From assembly GCF_000247695.1 (NCBI RefSeq), contig NW_004624795.1, positions 11,758,174 to 11,822,173 of the forward strand: a DNA stretch of 64,000 nt. The letters run 5' to 3'. Shown here in pieces: positions 11,837-22,520 of the stretch. Source of the DNA: Heterocephalus glaber (lineage: Eukaryota; Chordata; Mammalia; Rodentia; Bathyergidae). A program made the translations under genes and the position numbers. Every line of letters starts with the position of its first letter. Positions within the stretch are counted from its first letter, which is position 1. The notes under the pieces were generated by a model. That model ran no database searches and was not told where the DNA came from. It worked only from the letters and a program-made list of their open reading frames with translations.

Positions 11837-12034
11837 TACTATGGTTTGAATATGGCTTGTCCCCTCTAAAACTCATTTCAGAGTTTGAGCTTCAGTGTGA
11901 GGTACTGAGAGAGTGGAAACTTAAACCACTATGATGTTTAGAGGTGGGACTTACAGGGTGACTAAGATTAGATAAGATCATCAGCACTCATGATTGAACA
12001 CTGGGAGCTCTATAGGAAGAGGATGGAGGAAGAC

Positions 12035-12085
<51 letters not shown>

Positions 12086-12230
12086 CCCTGTCTCACAACT
12101 CTGCCAACGAGGCCACCTCCAGATGTGGCCCTCGACATTGCACCTTTAGGACTATGAGCCCAAATAAACCTCTTTTCTTTGCAATTTACCAAGTCTCTGG
12201 TTATGCACTTTTGGCCACCAAAAATGGTCT
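11837..12230 (+). mobile_element. MaLR LTR, sense
   Basis: Starts 'tactatggtttgaatatggc', continues through 'aggtgggacttacagggtga' and 'ctcatgattgaacactggga', and ends with 'gagcccaaataaacctcttt' and 'tttgcaatttaccaagtctc'. That is the order of an MST/ORR1-like MaLR LTR with its polyadenylation signal. A CA repeat sits inside at 12040-12082. Confidence 0.75.
12040..12082 (+). repeat. (CA)n microsatellite
   Basis: About 21 uninterrupted CA units inside the sense MaLR LTR. Likely length-polymorphic. Confidence 0.98.
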
Positions 12231-12655
12231 TAGTCTGTCTGTGCTACTCTAACAAAATACCTGAGGTTTTGTCATTGGTAAAAAATAGAACTTTGTTTCT
12301 CATGGTTCTGGAAGCTGGCAAGTCCAAGGTCATGTGCTGCTGGATTTGGTGTCAAGTAAGGGCCTGGTCTCCATTTTCAAGATGGCACCCTGAAGGCTGT
12401 ATTCTCCAAAGGAGAGAAACACTTTTCTTCACATGACAGCAGAGTAGAAGAGCAAAGAGAGAGCACAAGAGGCTGAGCTCACCCTTTCGTAAGGAACGTT
12501 CTCCAATAATTACAGCATCAACCCATTCACCCATTGGTGAGGTCGGAGCCCTCATGGCCTAATCACCTCTCATTAGGTCCACCTCCCAGCACTGGTGCAC
12601 TGGGATCATGTTTTCAACCCATGCTTCTGAGGGGACACATTCAAGTGATAGCAAT
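12231..12655 (-). mobile_element. MaLR LTR, antisense
   Basis: Reads as an antisense MaLR LTR: 'tctaacaaaatacctgaggt', 'tttctcatggttctggaagc', 'tgacagcagagtagaagagc', 'gcctaatcacctctcattag', 'gggacacattcaagtgatag'. It abuts the 3' end of the sense LTR, so the two LTRs are tail to tail with almost no spacer. Confidence 0.75.
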
Positions 12656-13414
12656 GACTTGTCTCTTCAGCAGTGAACACCACTAGTGTGGAAATGCTCC
12701 AGGGGCTCTGAGTCTAAGTGAAGGAACGGGCAGGGGAGAAGGAGAAGGAAAGCAGTGAGGAAGAAAGTGAAACAGGAAAAAGGATATGCATGTGGCCCCA
12801 AGGTGCATACCAATATGCCAGGGAGTAATGAATGCGATAGGATAAACAGGGCCCATCTTAGAGGGTCCATTTTACTTGTTAGTATCATTTTTAAATCTTT
12901 TTAGATCAAAAGAGATTTATTACGGAGTCACATGAAAATCTTGCATTGATTTTTTTAAGGAAATAAATGAGATTTCAAAGTCATTTCATGTGTTTGTGAT
13001 AAGATCTTAGCACTAACCCCTCTTTCACCCTATTTGGGGAGTCCATACCTCAAGCTCTTACCTTCAGGGTTCTTTGGTGAAAAAGTCTGAGTGGCTCTGA
13101 GGTGAGGCCCGGGGTTCCTTGCCACGTGGTGACAGGACTCAAGATGGAACATGCCAGGAGAAACCAGGGAACTTAGGAACTAGCCGCACAGCGTCTCTTC
13201 CACTGTATTCTGTTGCTCTCAAAGGCCTTTTCCAAGGTTTTCTGAAGGCCGGATATTAGCAAAAGAGAGAATCAGGAGGGACTGATTTACTTTTGCCTGT
13301 CACACCTATTCTTTAGCAACCCTGGAGCCTCAGTGAACCCACCTGAAGAGTAAGTATGACGACAGTTTCTTTTGAGAAGACCTCATGACAATGCCCCAAC
13401 TTTGCCAAGATGCC
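12656..13414. other. No gene; possible weak LTR trace
   Basis: Mostly unassigned. 13070-13290 loosely resembles the antisense LTR-like repeat at 10043-10380 ('gccacgtggtgacaggactc', 'aagatggaacatgccaggag') but is too diverged to annotate separately. Confidence 0.35.
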
Positions 13415-13600
13415 AGTAGCTAACAGTACATATTAGATATCAGGCATATTATATGGATCATTCTCCTTTAATGCTCACTCCGCTTTAAAAATGAAGACAA
13501 ATAGGTGGAGAGAAGATAACCAACTTTCTCAAGGTCACACTTGACTAAAATTTGCCATAGGGATTCAGTCCCAGAAAATGGACTCAGTACCTGTACTTTC
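13415..13600 (+). repeat. MIR SINE fragment
   Basis: MIR order: 'atatggatcattctccttta', 'aaatgaagacaaataggtgg', 'tctcaaggtcacacttgac', then 'gggattcagtcccagaaaat'. Confidence 0.55.
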
Positions 13601-14129
13601 TGCCCCCAACTCTGCTGCCTGGAGGTTCTGCAGGCACTTGTGTGGGGCACCCTCCATACTTAATGCATGAGGTTTTCACCCCCACACCATAGCAACCGTT
13701 CTAAAGCAACCCAGGGTACCTGCCAGAGTCTCACCTCCTCCTGCAATCTTGAAAAGAAGGGAAATAAGCAATTATGGATCTTTGATACAGTGAGTAAATT
13801 GATATGTGTTCCCTTCCCTTCACCTTCAGTCATGACTGATCTTAAGTGCATTCAGGAATTGCACCTTCCAGGTGACAAAGGAGAAGTATAATTCTCCATT
13901 CTTGCAGTAAGATCTCACGGTCTTGCAGGCTGCATGAGGAGCAGAAATTGGACTCTCCTTGTTCTTCCCCAAAGACACAGAGCTCTAACTCTCTAATCCC
14001 CTCCTCCTCTCCCTTCTTCCTGTCTCACTCTCTCTCACTCCTTGTTTCTCTCTTCCTCCTTTTCTCCCTCCTCCTCCTGTAGCATCTCCCCTCTTTGCCT
14101 AGTTGACCAGAATAAGTAACAACTCGAAG

Positions 14130-14291
14130 ATCAGATGTCTACCCAAGAGTTCATCAACCTTGGCTGCTACTGACATTTAATGCAAATAATTCTGTTAGGA
14201 AGCATTGTCCTGTGCACAATAGGACATTTAGCAACATTCCCAGCCTCTACCCACCAGAAGCCAGTAACACATGCATGCACATGCACACACT

Positions 14292-14328
<37 letters not shown>

Positions 14329-14425
14329 CTCCCTGCAAGTCCTGACAGTCAAAAATGTCTCCAGAAACTGTCAAATGTTCCTTCGAGGACAAAATCATCC
14401 TTGATTACGAAACTCTGGTCTAGAC
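14130..14425. mobile_element. MER5A-type MITE expanded by a CA repeat
   Basis: Left part has 'ttggctgctactgacattta' and 'aggacatttagcaacattcc'; right part has 'cagtcaaaaatgtctccaga', 'aactgtcaaatgttccttcg' and 'gattacgaaactctggtcta'. This is MER5A order, with a CA microsatellite grown in the middle (14294-14327). Confidence 0.7.
14294..14327 (+). repeat. (CA)n microsatellite
   Basis: About 17 CA units inside the MER5A-type element, preceded by an interrupted CA/CATG stretch from about 14270. Confidence 0.98.
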
Positions 14426-14471
14426 AAACAAGCCACTTACATCAAGAAGCTCTCAAGAAAAGTCAAGTCCA

Positions 14472-14739
14472 TAATGTGAAACAGGAAGAAAGGGGGCAAA
14501 GGGGAAGGGGAAGTGGGAGGGGTAGGGGACAGGAAAGAAGGGAATGGAATTAATATGAGAAAATGAAAAACTGGAAACAAAGTCTTTGTAAATGGGGAGG
14601 GATGGAGGGGTTGAAGGGAGAGCAGGGGAAGGGGGAAAAATAAGAACCAAGAGAGATTATGTAAAGGTGCAAATTTCCAATAATGAATGTCATTGTATTG
14701 TATACCTAAAACATACCAATAAAATAAAATTTAAAAAAA
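14472..14739 (+). mobile_element. L1 3'UTR insertion, group A copy 2
   Basis: Starts 'taatgtgaaacaggaagaaa', has the G-rich polypurine tract, then 'gaaactggaaacaaagtc'-like text and a tail 'gtattgtatacctaaaaca' with A-rich end. The direct repeat AGAAAAGTCAAGTCCA at 14456-14471 and 14740-14755 is a 16-bp perfect target-site duplication. Confidence 0.9.
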
Positions 14740-14755
14740 AGAAAAGTCAAGTCCA

Positions 14756-15374
14756 ATAGCACTTATGGTTGAAGACAGTCAGAATTCATTACCTAGGATA
14801 GGATATTTGTATTTCCAAAGCCTTTCCCCTTTACCATTGTGTCCCTTTCCCTGCTGCAAGTATTACAATTTCTAATTGCAGAGAGGCTCTTGGTGCCCCA
14901 CCTACACCCCCCACTTGTCCTGGAACAGAATTCTGCCGCTGTGTGTGGCGATGAATTTAATTACCCTACCTGCCATACTTTGTCCCAACAGCTCACAACC
15001 AATGACCCACAGAAGTTGGTGTATGAGCACCCAGCTCGTTCACCTCTTAGGAAGGATAACTCTGGAGCACGTGTTTCACACTATTTCCCCAGATTCTCTC
15101 ATGGGATTAATAGTAGCCAGCTCACTACTGACTCCTTGGCACTTGACCATGTCTGGTGTAGGGTGAGTACTTTTAAATTTTTTTTCTTAGGCATGGATTA
15201 AATGAATCCAATCTGAGAGGCTCCTGCAGCTAGGAGAGGGGAAGTGATTTTCTCAAAGCTACACACCAAGTCACTGGCAGAGTTCAAAGTAGAATTCAAG
15301 TCTCCTTGATCTTTACTTACTGCACACACCTGAGAAGCAAGAGCTTCCAAGTTATTGATAATTCAGGACATAAA
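14756..15374. other. No gene or recognised repeat
   Basis: An open frame of 120 codons (14839-15201) has no domain or credible exon boundary. I see nothing else. Confidence 0.45.
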
Positions 15375-15650
15375 GCAATCAACTCCTTTCTCCTTAATCT
15401 TCAGGGTGCATCTCAGCAGCTCTTGCACTAGGAAGCCCCTGGTCACTCATTTTTGGTGTCCTCACCACTGCCACCCACTCCACTGCAGCACCTGCTTCAG
15501 GACATGCCGTCTCTGCTTATCTGCCTCCCCTTCTGAACACTGAGTTCCTTCAGCCAAGGGGCCACACGTATTGAGGTTTCCTTTCTCTTTATCTCCATCA
15601 TTTAGCACAGGGCCTGGCCACTGAGTCAGTCCACCGTGATTACAGAATGA
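15375..15650 (+). mobile_element. L2 LINE 3' fragment
   Basis: L2 3'-end order: 'taggaagcccctggtcactc', 'tctgcttatctgcctcccct', 'acactgagttccttcagcca', 'tctttatctccatcatttag', 'cacagggcctggccactgag', ending near 'acagaatgaatta'. Confidence 0.55.
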
Positions 15651-15829
15651 ATTACTATGCACTCATGGAACTAGATTGTGTGATTTCTTCATGCTTCAAG
15701 AATTATAGGAACTTTGGGGCCCTTGCAAACCAATCTTTACTGCAAAAATTATCAGGAAACCTTTCCTCTCACATTGTGTTGCAGAGAACCTTCAGAGTTG
15801 CAGCAAAAAAAAGTGTATCAATGAAACAA

Positions 15830-16065
15830 AAATAATATTTGCTAACTATTATTGAGCATTTCTGGCATACTAATGCATTTCATGCCTTATCTCACTGAAT
15901 GCCCATATCAACCCCTCAAGGAAGACATTATTATTGCCCTCTACTTATGATTAAAATAATCAATTCTTAGAACTGTGCATTGCCCAAGTTCATTCAGCAA
16001 TAAGAGCTGATGCATGGATAGGAATCCAGACTGCAGCCAGTCCTGTCTGTATCAGCCCTTTCTTT
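15830..16065 (+). repeat. MIR SINE
   Basis: Long MIR copy: 'ctattattgagcatttctgg', 'catactaatgcatttcatgc', 'cttatctcactgaatgccca', 'gacattattattgccctcta', 'tgcccaagttcattcagcaa', 'aggaatccagactgcagcc'. Confidence 0.68.
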
Positions 16066-16689
16066 CTCTATGTAACCCATCTTGTCTCTGCAAACACCCT
16101 CACTTTGCAGAAGAGAAAACTGAGGTCTGAGGCACACAATGCTTTGGAGAAAGGGTCAGAGCCTGAGCTTGAGCTCAGGGCCTTCACACTGGCTCTCTGG
16201 CCTGCTCCTCAGTCCCTCTGCAGTTCCCCAGGTAGGTTTATGGAAGTACATGCAGCTTGTTCACTCCTCTCTGCTCATGTTCCTGCTTCCCTCAGAGCCA
16301 TGACTGGACCAGCCACAGCCCTCACAGGTGTGGAAGATGGGACAGCTCAGGTCTTCACACTGACCCTCTCACTGGGGAAGCAGGAAAATGCCTATCCTGT
16401 CCTTTCTCCCCTTCCGTGCATCAGGCTCTCCAGCTAGTCTAGTACCCAGTGGTGTATGTCTAGGTGCTGCCATTCATGAGTCAGGGTGGCTCTCCGGATT
16501 TGCCAACAGAAGAGCCTCTGAGAGTGTTCAGAGAGATCAGGCAAACCTTGACCTTTCACAGCTCTGAGGTCCTCAGCAGAGTTCCAGTGGCCCCTGTAAA
16601 ATATGGAGCCAAATTTCCCAAGCAGGCTGCCTCTCCACGCTTGACCATCAGATAAGACAGACTCAGTGGCCCTCCATGGCATCTTCTAC
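16066..16689. other. No gene or recognised repeat
   Basis: An open frame of 110 codons (16105-16437) shows no domain. Possible trace of a MIR near 16100-16140 ('ttgcagaagagaaaactgag'). Confidence 0.4.
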
Positions 16690-16900
16690 AGCTGGACTGC
16701 ACCCTGACTTGGGATCCCCTACAGCTAGTGCTTAATAATTCTCAGACTTTCCACATTGCAATTGTCTGTTCTCCCCTACATGGCCCTCTCCCCACTGTGC
16801 CCTTGAATGGGAATCCTGTAGGGTCAGACATTGATTTTATCATAGTTCAATCCCTAGCACACACCACAGTGCCAGCATAACAAATGCTCGAGAAATGATG
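16690..16900 (+). mobile_element. Probable L2 LINE 3' fragment
   Basis: The order 'ctccccactgtgcccttgaa', 'ggtcagacattgattttatc', 'tccctagcacacaccacagt', 'gccagcataacaaatgctc' and 'gaaatgatgg' follows an L2 3' end. Confidence 0.45.
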
Positions 16901-17639
16901 GATAAATTACAATGACCTAGCCAAATCAGAGGTAAGACATTAAAAAGTCCTCCCCTTCACATGTGAAGAGGTGAGGATTTGTTGAACCCAGCACCAGGAA
17001 GGATGCTGGGATATTGCACAGTTAATGGCTGAGTTGGAGGTAAGAGCATCAGACAAGTGACAAAATGTACAACAGAGAGCAGAGGCATTTAGCACACCTG
17101 GGGAGGTGGGAACACCCAGAGAAGCATTTGTTCTTCTCTGAGGAGTTACTGCACTTCTGTTTCTCACTAGTCATGACACAGGTCATCCTGGCATAGCCAT
17201 TCTTCACCCCAGCTAGCAGCAGACTGCAGGCAGATAAGCTGGGAATGGAGAGGAAGCCCGGAACTAGAGTCCCTCTTCAGCAGAATGGAACAGACACAGC
17301 TAATGGCCAGCAAGGGCCCTAAGACCAAGAACTGCTTGTTTGTAGACTTAATCTGGGGCTCAACTCTACAAAGGAGGCTGGATAACACCCTGGACTAGTT
17401 GTCTGCTATGACCAGCAGCGGTGCCTAAGGACGTACATCTGGTGGGAGGGTCAAGCAGGGATAGAAATCTAACCTGTGACTTAGTTAACAAGCCATGTGC
17501 CTAGCTCAAGGCCACGCCTGCTCTGAGGAAAGCATCATCGCCATCGCTATAGGCCTGGTTAAGCTCTGTTCTTATCTCGAGATGGGACACCTTGCTCTTA
17601 AAGACGCCCCAGAGGCCAGCAGATGTCTGTCTCTCTTCC
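16901..17639. other. No gene or recognised repeat
   Basis: Unassigned single-copy-looking sequence leading into the CpG-rich block. Nothing supported. Confidence 0.4.
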
Positions 17640-18135
17640 GACTAGCCAGGGCCTGAGGGGCGGGTACAATACAACCGCGCAAAGCAAAGACAAGGCACCC
17701 TCCTCAGCTTGCGGGAGGCCTGGGTGAGGCTCCGGAGCCAGACTGAGCTGGGGTCCCAGACCCCAAGCCTGTGCGCACCGCGGGGCGTGGGGCCTGGCCG
17801 AGGGCCCTCGTTAGTTATCACATACACACCACGTCCAGCTCTGAACTAAACACGCCTCTGGCCCGAGGTAAACCCGAACCTGACCGCACACCACCCACAT
17901 CCCTCGCCGCCTCTGGCTACCTTCTCCTATTAAAAACACAACCCCCCAGGAAGCGTCCCGCGTGCGGCGGGTGCGAGTGCCAGCGCAGCCCCTAAATCAT
18001 CGCCGCCGCGTCCACATTTCAAAGCGGAGCCGGAGTAGTGTCGGTGACTTCTGGATGCCACACGGATCACTCCTGAGCTCTGATCTATGGATTGTTTTGA
18101 TTTCCTCCTTTGAACTCTTCCCATCCCGCTCCAGC
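17640..18135. promoter_or_regulatory. CpG-island-like block
   Basis: By hand I count roughly 30 CpG dinucleotides in about 430 bases, close to what base composition predicts. The rest of the window is CpG-depleted. Dense stretches include 'gtgcgcaccgcggggcgtgg' (17772) and 'catcgccgccgcgtccaca' (17999). No repeat is recognisable here. Such islands mark promoters or 'orphan' regulatory islands; I see no convincing open frame or first exon, so I cannot say which. The assembly gap 570 bases downstream may hide the rest of it. Confidence 0.6.
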
Positions 18136-18702
18136 GGCAGACAGAGATACTGAATTAAGCGACAGACAAGTTGGAGACAATGAGCTCCGGGGGCCCTCCC
18201 TCTCCTGCCCGAAATGTGCAGACATCTGCTAGCTGGAGCCCAGCGCTAGAGTCATAAAGAAGACCTGGCAGGAGGCTGATGTACAGCCCTGAGCTCTCTC
18301 TCCCCAGTGACTGGCGTTAACCTCCCGCGGAGAGGCGCTCACCCCGCTCATCATGGAGGCTTTGTTTTGTACCCCTCGGCCGAGGTGCCTGGGCTGCGCC
18401 CAAGGTTTAACCAAATTAGAATGAATGATCCTCGGCAGCGCTGTGCCCCTAATTAGAACAAGTCGCACAGACATATTGTCTCCCTGATTTCCTCTCTTCC
18501 ATTTCTCGCCCTCTCTTTCTCTGCTCGGGACACATGGGCCCCATTAAACATTCGAGTATTTAATGTGGTTCCCTTAAATTACTTCTCAAGTTTTCGAGTT
18601 CCATTTAGAATTGGATTTTACTCTTTCGACTGTGTTTTTGATTTGGGGCTTTGTACGTTTCATAACCGCTCTTTTCCTCCACCTAGTGGAGAGTGTGGAC
18701 AG
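18136..18702. promoter_or_regulatory. Candidate developmental enhancer block
   Basis: Repeat-free sequence continuing the CpG-rich block. It holds AAATTAG at 18414-18420, TAATTA at 18450-18455 and further TTTAAT/ATTAAA cores at 18540-18565, typical homeodomain sites. It also has a 12-bp perfect palindrome CCTCGGCCGAGG at 18374-18385. The mix of CpGs and AT-rich homeodomain motifs without coding frames is typical of conserved developmental enhancers. Conservation itself cannot be seen from one sequence. It is truncated by the gap. Confidence 0.4.
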
Positions 18703-18802
18703 NNNNNNNNNNNNNNNNNNNNNNNNNNNNNNNNNNNNNNNNNNNNNNNNNNNNNNNNNNNNNNNNNNNNNNNNNNNNNNNNNNNNNNNNNNNNNNNNNN
18801 NN
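18703..18802. other. Assembly gap (100 N)
   Basis: Exactly 100 N, the usual placeholder for a gap of unknown size. It lies directly after the CpG-rich block, so sequence loss here is likely due to GC-rich or structured DNA. Open frames shown across it are meaningless. Confidence 1.
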
Positions 18803-19232
18803 CCCCGCCCTGGGACCTTGGATTAACAAGAGGCTTCTTCTGCACAGTCCTTACAGGAGAAAGAACTTAACACAAACCTAAATCGATAATGTTGGTTTTG
18901 TGCTCCTCAGCCTGATCATCTCCCCTTCAAAGGTTGAGGACTTTCCAGTTACAGTGTATTACAATTTATACCAAAAAGAAGAGGAAGAATCACCCTCCTC
19001 AGCTTGTCCTAGTGGTCACTGTGGAAGGAGGTCATATTTTAATTCCCTTAAGATGACCATCCGCCTCCACTCTGCAGAATGCATGTGCTGCAAAAGAGGG
19101 CTTCCCTCCCTCACCCAAGCAGAGAAGATTCCCCCTATGTTCAGAAATGGGAAGAAGAAAAAAGAAAAGCACACCTTGGGCAGTTCGGGGAGCTGGAATC
19201 CTATCCTTCTTGAGAAGCTGTGTGTGTGGGGG

Positions 19233-19263
<31 letters not shown>

Positions 19264-19774
19264 CGCAAGCGCTATTCTGTGGATGTTTGGATATAGAAGC
19301 AATGCGCATACACACTCACACCCAGATAAGATTGATAAAGAGGGCACTGAAAAGATTCCAGGGAAGATACCATCAACCACAACCCACTGGCGGGTGTGTA
19401 TGAAGACAGATTCCAAGCCCTGCATGTGTTCCCAAGTAGCAATTTAGGATTCCTTGGGGACAAGAATATTCTGGAAGAAGCTTTTGAGTTGGAAGGGCTT
19501 GGGGGGGGGTGGCCTGTGGTTCTCCCTGTCACCCTGTGCCAGGAGGCTGTCTAATGAAACCTTGCAGATGCTCATGTGACATCTGCTGATGCGGACACTT
19601 TGACTTCCTAGGGCAGCCTATAGCATTTGTGTTCCTCTGGAGTGAGTACAGGGTATATGGAGAGTCGGGAAGACAGAGGCCCCAAGAATCCACCTGTCTG
19701 GCCTTAGGAAAGGCATTCAACCTCTCTGATATCTCATTCATTCCACTAATGTTACCACATGGTGTTCTGAGTGC
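18803..19774. other. No gene; single-copy-looking sequence with a TG repeat
   Basis: Follows the gap. A 167-codon plus-strand frame (18900-19403) runs through the TG repeat at 19219-19264 as Val-Cys repeats and has no domain, so I do not call it. A G8 run lies at about 19501. The first 250 bases after the gap may belong with the candidate regulatory block. Confidence 0.45.
19219..19264 (+). repeat. (TG)n microsatellite
   Basis: Interrupted TG run (TGTGTGTGGGGGG then about 14 TG units) ending in GCGCGCACGC, an alternating purine-pyrimidine tract. Confidence 0.97.
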
Positions 19775-19779
19775 TGGGC

Positions 19780-20190
19780 TGTTATGTTTTAGATCTAAAA
19801 TGTGCCCCCACAAGTGTTTGGAGCTAGAGCTTTTGAAGGTGGTTGTATCACGAGAGCCCTCACTTCATCAGTGGATTAATGGACTACCGAGACCATAATT
19901 TGACGGCGTTATTCAGAGGTCATGAAAACAGGAGGCGGTATGGATCATGAGGGCATGACCTTGGGGACTAAACGTGGACCCTGGCCCCTTTCCTCTTTGG
20001 TTCTTTCCCTTTCTGCTTCCCAGCTGCCATGAAGTGAACAGATTTCTTCTGTCTCTCCCTTCTGCTATGATATTCCTGCCTTGGGGACAACCAACCAGAG
20101 GCTGAAGCCATGAACCAAAAATAAACCTCTCTTCCTTTAATTTGTGTACATCAGGTATTTTGTCCCAGTGACAGAAAGGTAACTAACACA
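19780..20190 (+). mobile_element. Solo MaLR LTR with perfect 5-bp target duplication
   Basis: Begins TGTTATGTTTTAGATCTAAA and ends ...GGTAACTAACACA, the TG...CA termini of MaLR LTRs, with 'gccatgaaccaaaaataaac' holding the polyadenylation signal. TGGGC occurs immediately outside both ends (19775-19779 and 20191-20195), the 5-bp duplication expected for this ERVL-MaLR class. With no internal region or second LTR it is a solo LTR left by recombination. Confidence 0.88.
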
Positions 20191-20195
20191 TGGGC

Positions 20196-20419
20196 ATATA
20201 ACAACATAAAATATCTCAATCATTTCAAATAATTTCCCCTTCTATGACATGGAAATAATGGTTCACCTCACAAATGAGCTTGTAATTTGGAAACTTGAAT
20301 GTCAATGGCTACCTTATAGCTTCTACCCTGTGGGTCTCTTCCTACCTCGGAAGATGGATTAAGTTCTTCAGTGATATGCTTCTGTCTCACCAATCCTCTT
20401 GGCTTTGGTTTTCTAGGCA
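20196..20419. other. No gene or recognised repeat
   Basis: Short AT-rich interval between the solo LTR and the next ancient-looking segment. Nothing supported. Confidence 0.4.
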
Positions 20420-21030
20420 GAATCTTGTTGGATCCTTCAACCTCTCTTCACATTACATAATTTTCAAAACTTCCTTTACCTCAAACAGCCTATCTTTTAA
20501 TGCACTCTAATTTGTCAGTGCCATTGTCAAAAATCCAGTGCCCAAAACTGAATATGATCCCCAAGATGTCATCTGACTAAAAATCTAAGGAGACCACTTC
20601 TTGCCAACAGTCTTGGGCTTTATTAATACTTCTGTCTCATGCTGTGTCCAGTTGTTAGCAGTCTGATCAGATTTTTGGCCTATTTTGAACGGATGGTCGT
20701 TTCGAAGTCTCAGCTATTTTTCACACAATCTTTTGTCAAGGAAATTTTCCCCAACTCTATGTTTTTGTCATTTGTCTTTTGCAGGTAAATGTCAGACTTC
20801 ATAGTTTGGCCTGTTAAACTGTATCTTATTGTTTTTGACCCAGCATTCCAACCTGTCAGGATCACACTGAGTCCTCATTCCGTCACCTCTGGTATTAACT
20901 CTCCTCCCATATTTGTGACATTTATACCTTTGATCAGTATGCCCCCTGAGTTTTCATCTAGTGATAAATCAGGCAGGATCAAGGATGGAGCCCTTCGCAC
21001 TCCTCCAAAATACCTCATTAAAGGTTGACA
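20420..21030. mobile_element. Possible ancient mammalian LINE-like repeat
   Basis: The order 'ccagcattccaacctgtcag', 'gatcacactgagtcctcatt', 'attaactctcctcccatatt', 'tttgatcagtatgccccctg', 'atcaaggatggagcccttcg' and 'cactcctccaaaatacc' resembles a very old, partly conserved interspersed repeat found in many vertebrates (CR1-like by my recollection). Family and orientation are uncertain. Confidence 0.28.
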
Positions 21031-22059
21031 TCCATTGTTGTGAGTTAGACACAGCCCCTCTAAGTGAGGAGAAGGCTCCCAGAGCAGGCTCTCTGCCCGC
21101 TTTCCCAGGGGACTTCTGGTGACTTTCCCTCTGTATCCTCACCTGCTGCTGCCTTCCTGTTTCTCCCTCCCAAAACCCGCCCCTGTGTCTGCCTCCACCT
21201 CTCCAGGTCCTCCTGAAACCTTCTCATTTCCACTCCCACCCCTAGCCACTGGATTCTCTGCTTCACCCAGTGCCCTTGTGTGCCAGGCTCAGGGTTTGCC
21301 GGCACTTATCCTGCCCATTCCTGGGCTGCTTCACCCGGAGTGTCAGACTTTCACTCCCAGCCAAGCCCCTGGACCAGGCCAATGTGTGACTACCCTTCCC
21401 CCAATCCTGACAGAGTTCAGCACATGGGCTGTGACAATCATCCAATATTCAACACTCTTTGGGTTCAGCTGTTGAGCCAGCTGCAAATACACAAAACCTC
21501 TGCTCTCATCCAACCCACATTTCACCATCTTAGCCACAAGGAAACCATGAGAGAAGCTGTTAACCCTAAGCTGAAATCAAGACCTGCAATGTTTATGGCA
21601 TACACCTGATTCACAAACATAGAAACCTTATCACAAGAGGAAATGAGGTTAGTTTAGAATAATTTGTGCCCAGTGAAGTCATTTTGCTTTCAGCTGACCA
21701 CCACATTCCTTCCTAAATGCTCACCCACCATCTGCCTCTTAATCCATCCTGCTTTCCTGTTGTCAAGGATCTACCTCAAACTTCCTTGTCTGGAGTTTCC
21801 AGAAACAATCTGTTTGCTCTGTATGAAAATGAGGATATTCTCTGCCCAGTTCCTGATTCTGGCACCACTTTCTGTCCTCCACAATTACTTAAAAGTTACT
21901 GACAGTGCCTTTCGGATCCCATCGGAAAGTTCTTTCCACACCTCAGGGTGTGAGTCCTCAGGCTGATTACTTGGACCCACTTAAATCAGCTTCTTGCCCC
22001 CTTCCTGTCTCCTCTCCTTATCTTTCTGAAGCTCAGAGCCAGTCTAGAGGACTTAGGCT
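21031..22059. other. No gene or recognised repeat
   Basis: Pyrimidine-rich plus strand. Open frames of 81-118 codons overlap on both strands without domain content. Confidence 0.4.
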
Positions 22060-22520
22060 ATAGGGAGCAAAAACCCCTCGCTCAACTGGCTCAAGCAGTA
22101 AGGAAATTAACTCACAAAATGAGAAATATTAGGTAGAGACGTTTCCAGATCAATGATTCAGTAGGTGGATTCCATCTTCAAGGATGCCTCTCTGCCCTTC
22201 TGTTCTGCCAACTTTATTGTCTATTTAATTCCTTTGTGGTCACAAGATGGTGTTTGCAGTCCCAACAATGCTGTGCAAACACAACCATGTCCAGCTGTAA
22301 AAGGAGGACTGTCCAAACATCTTTTTGGAAGCAAAGACATGTTTTTCGACACCCTGGCAGACCAGTCCTCACTTCTCATTGGTCAGAAGTAAGCCTCATG
22401 CCTGTTCATAAGCCAATCAGTGACAAGAATGGAGCCACAGTGATTGCTTTAGTCCACTATACTCCAGACCTGGTGGAGGGTGTTGACACTAAAAGATCAG
22501 CAGTCTGTCAACAAAGAGGG
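22060..22520. mobile_element. Ancient interspersed repeat (unnamed)
   Basis: Order 'ctcaactggctcaagcagta', 'ggaaattaactcacaaaatg', 'ggtcacaagatggtgtttgc', 'gtcctcacttctcattggtc', 'gcctgttcataagccaatca' matches a common mammalian LTR- or LINE-type repeat that I recognise by phrase order but cannot name. Confidence 0.35.

Noticed and set aside
18900..19403. 167-codon frame just after the gap
   Set aside because: It runs through a TG microsatellite as Val-Cys repeats and shows no domain or splice context.
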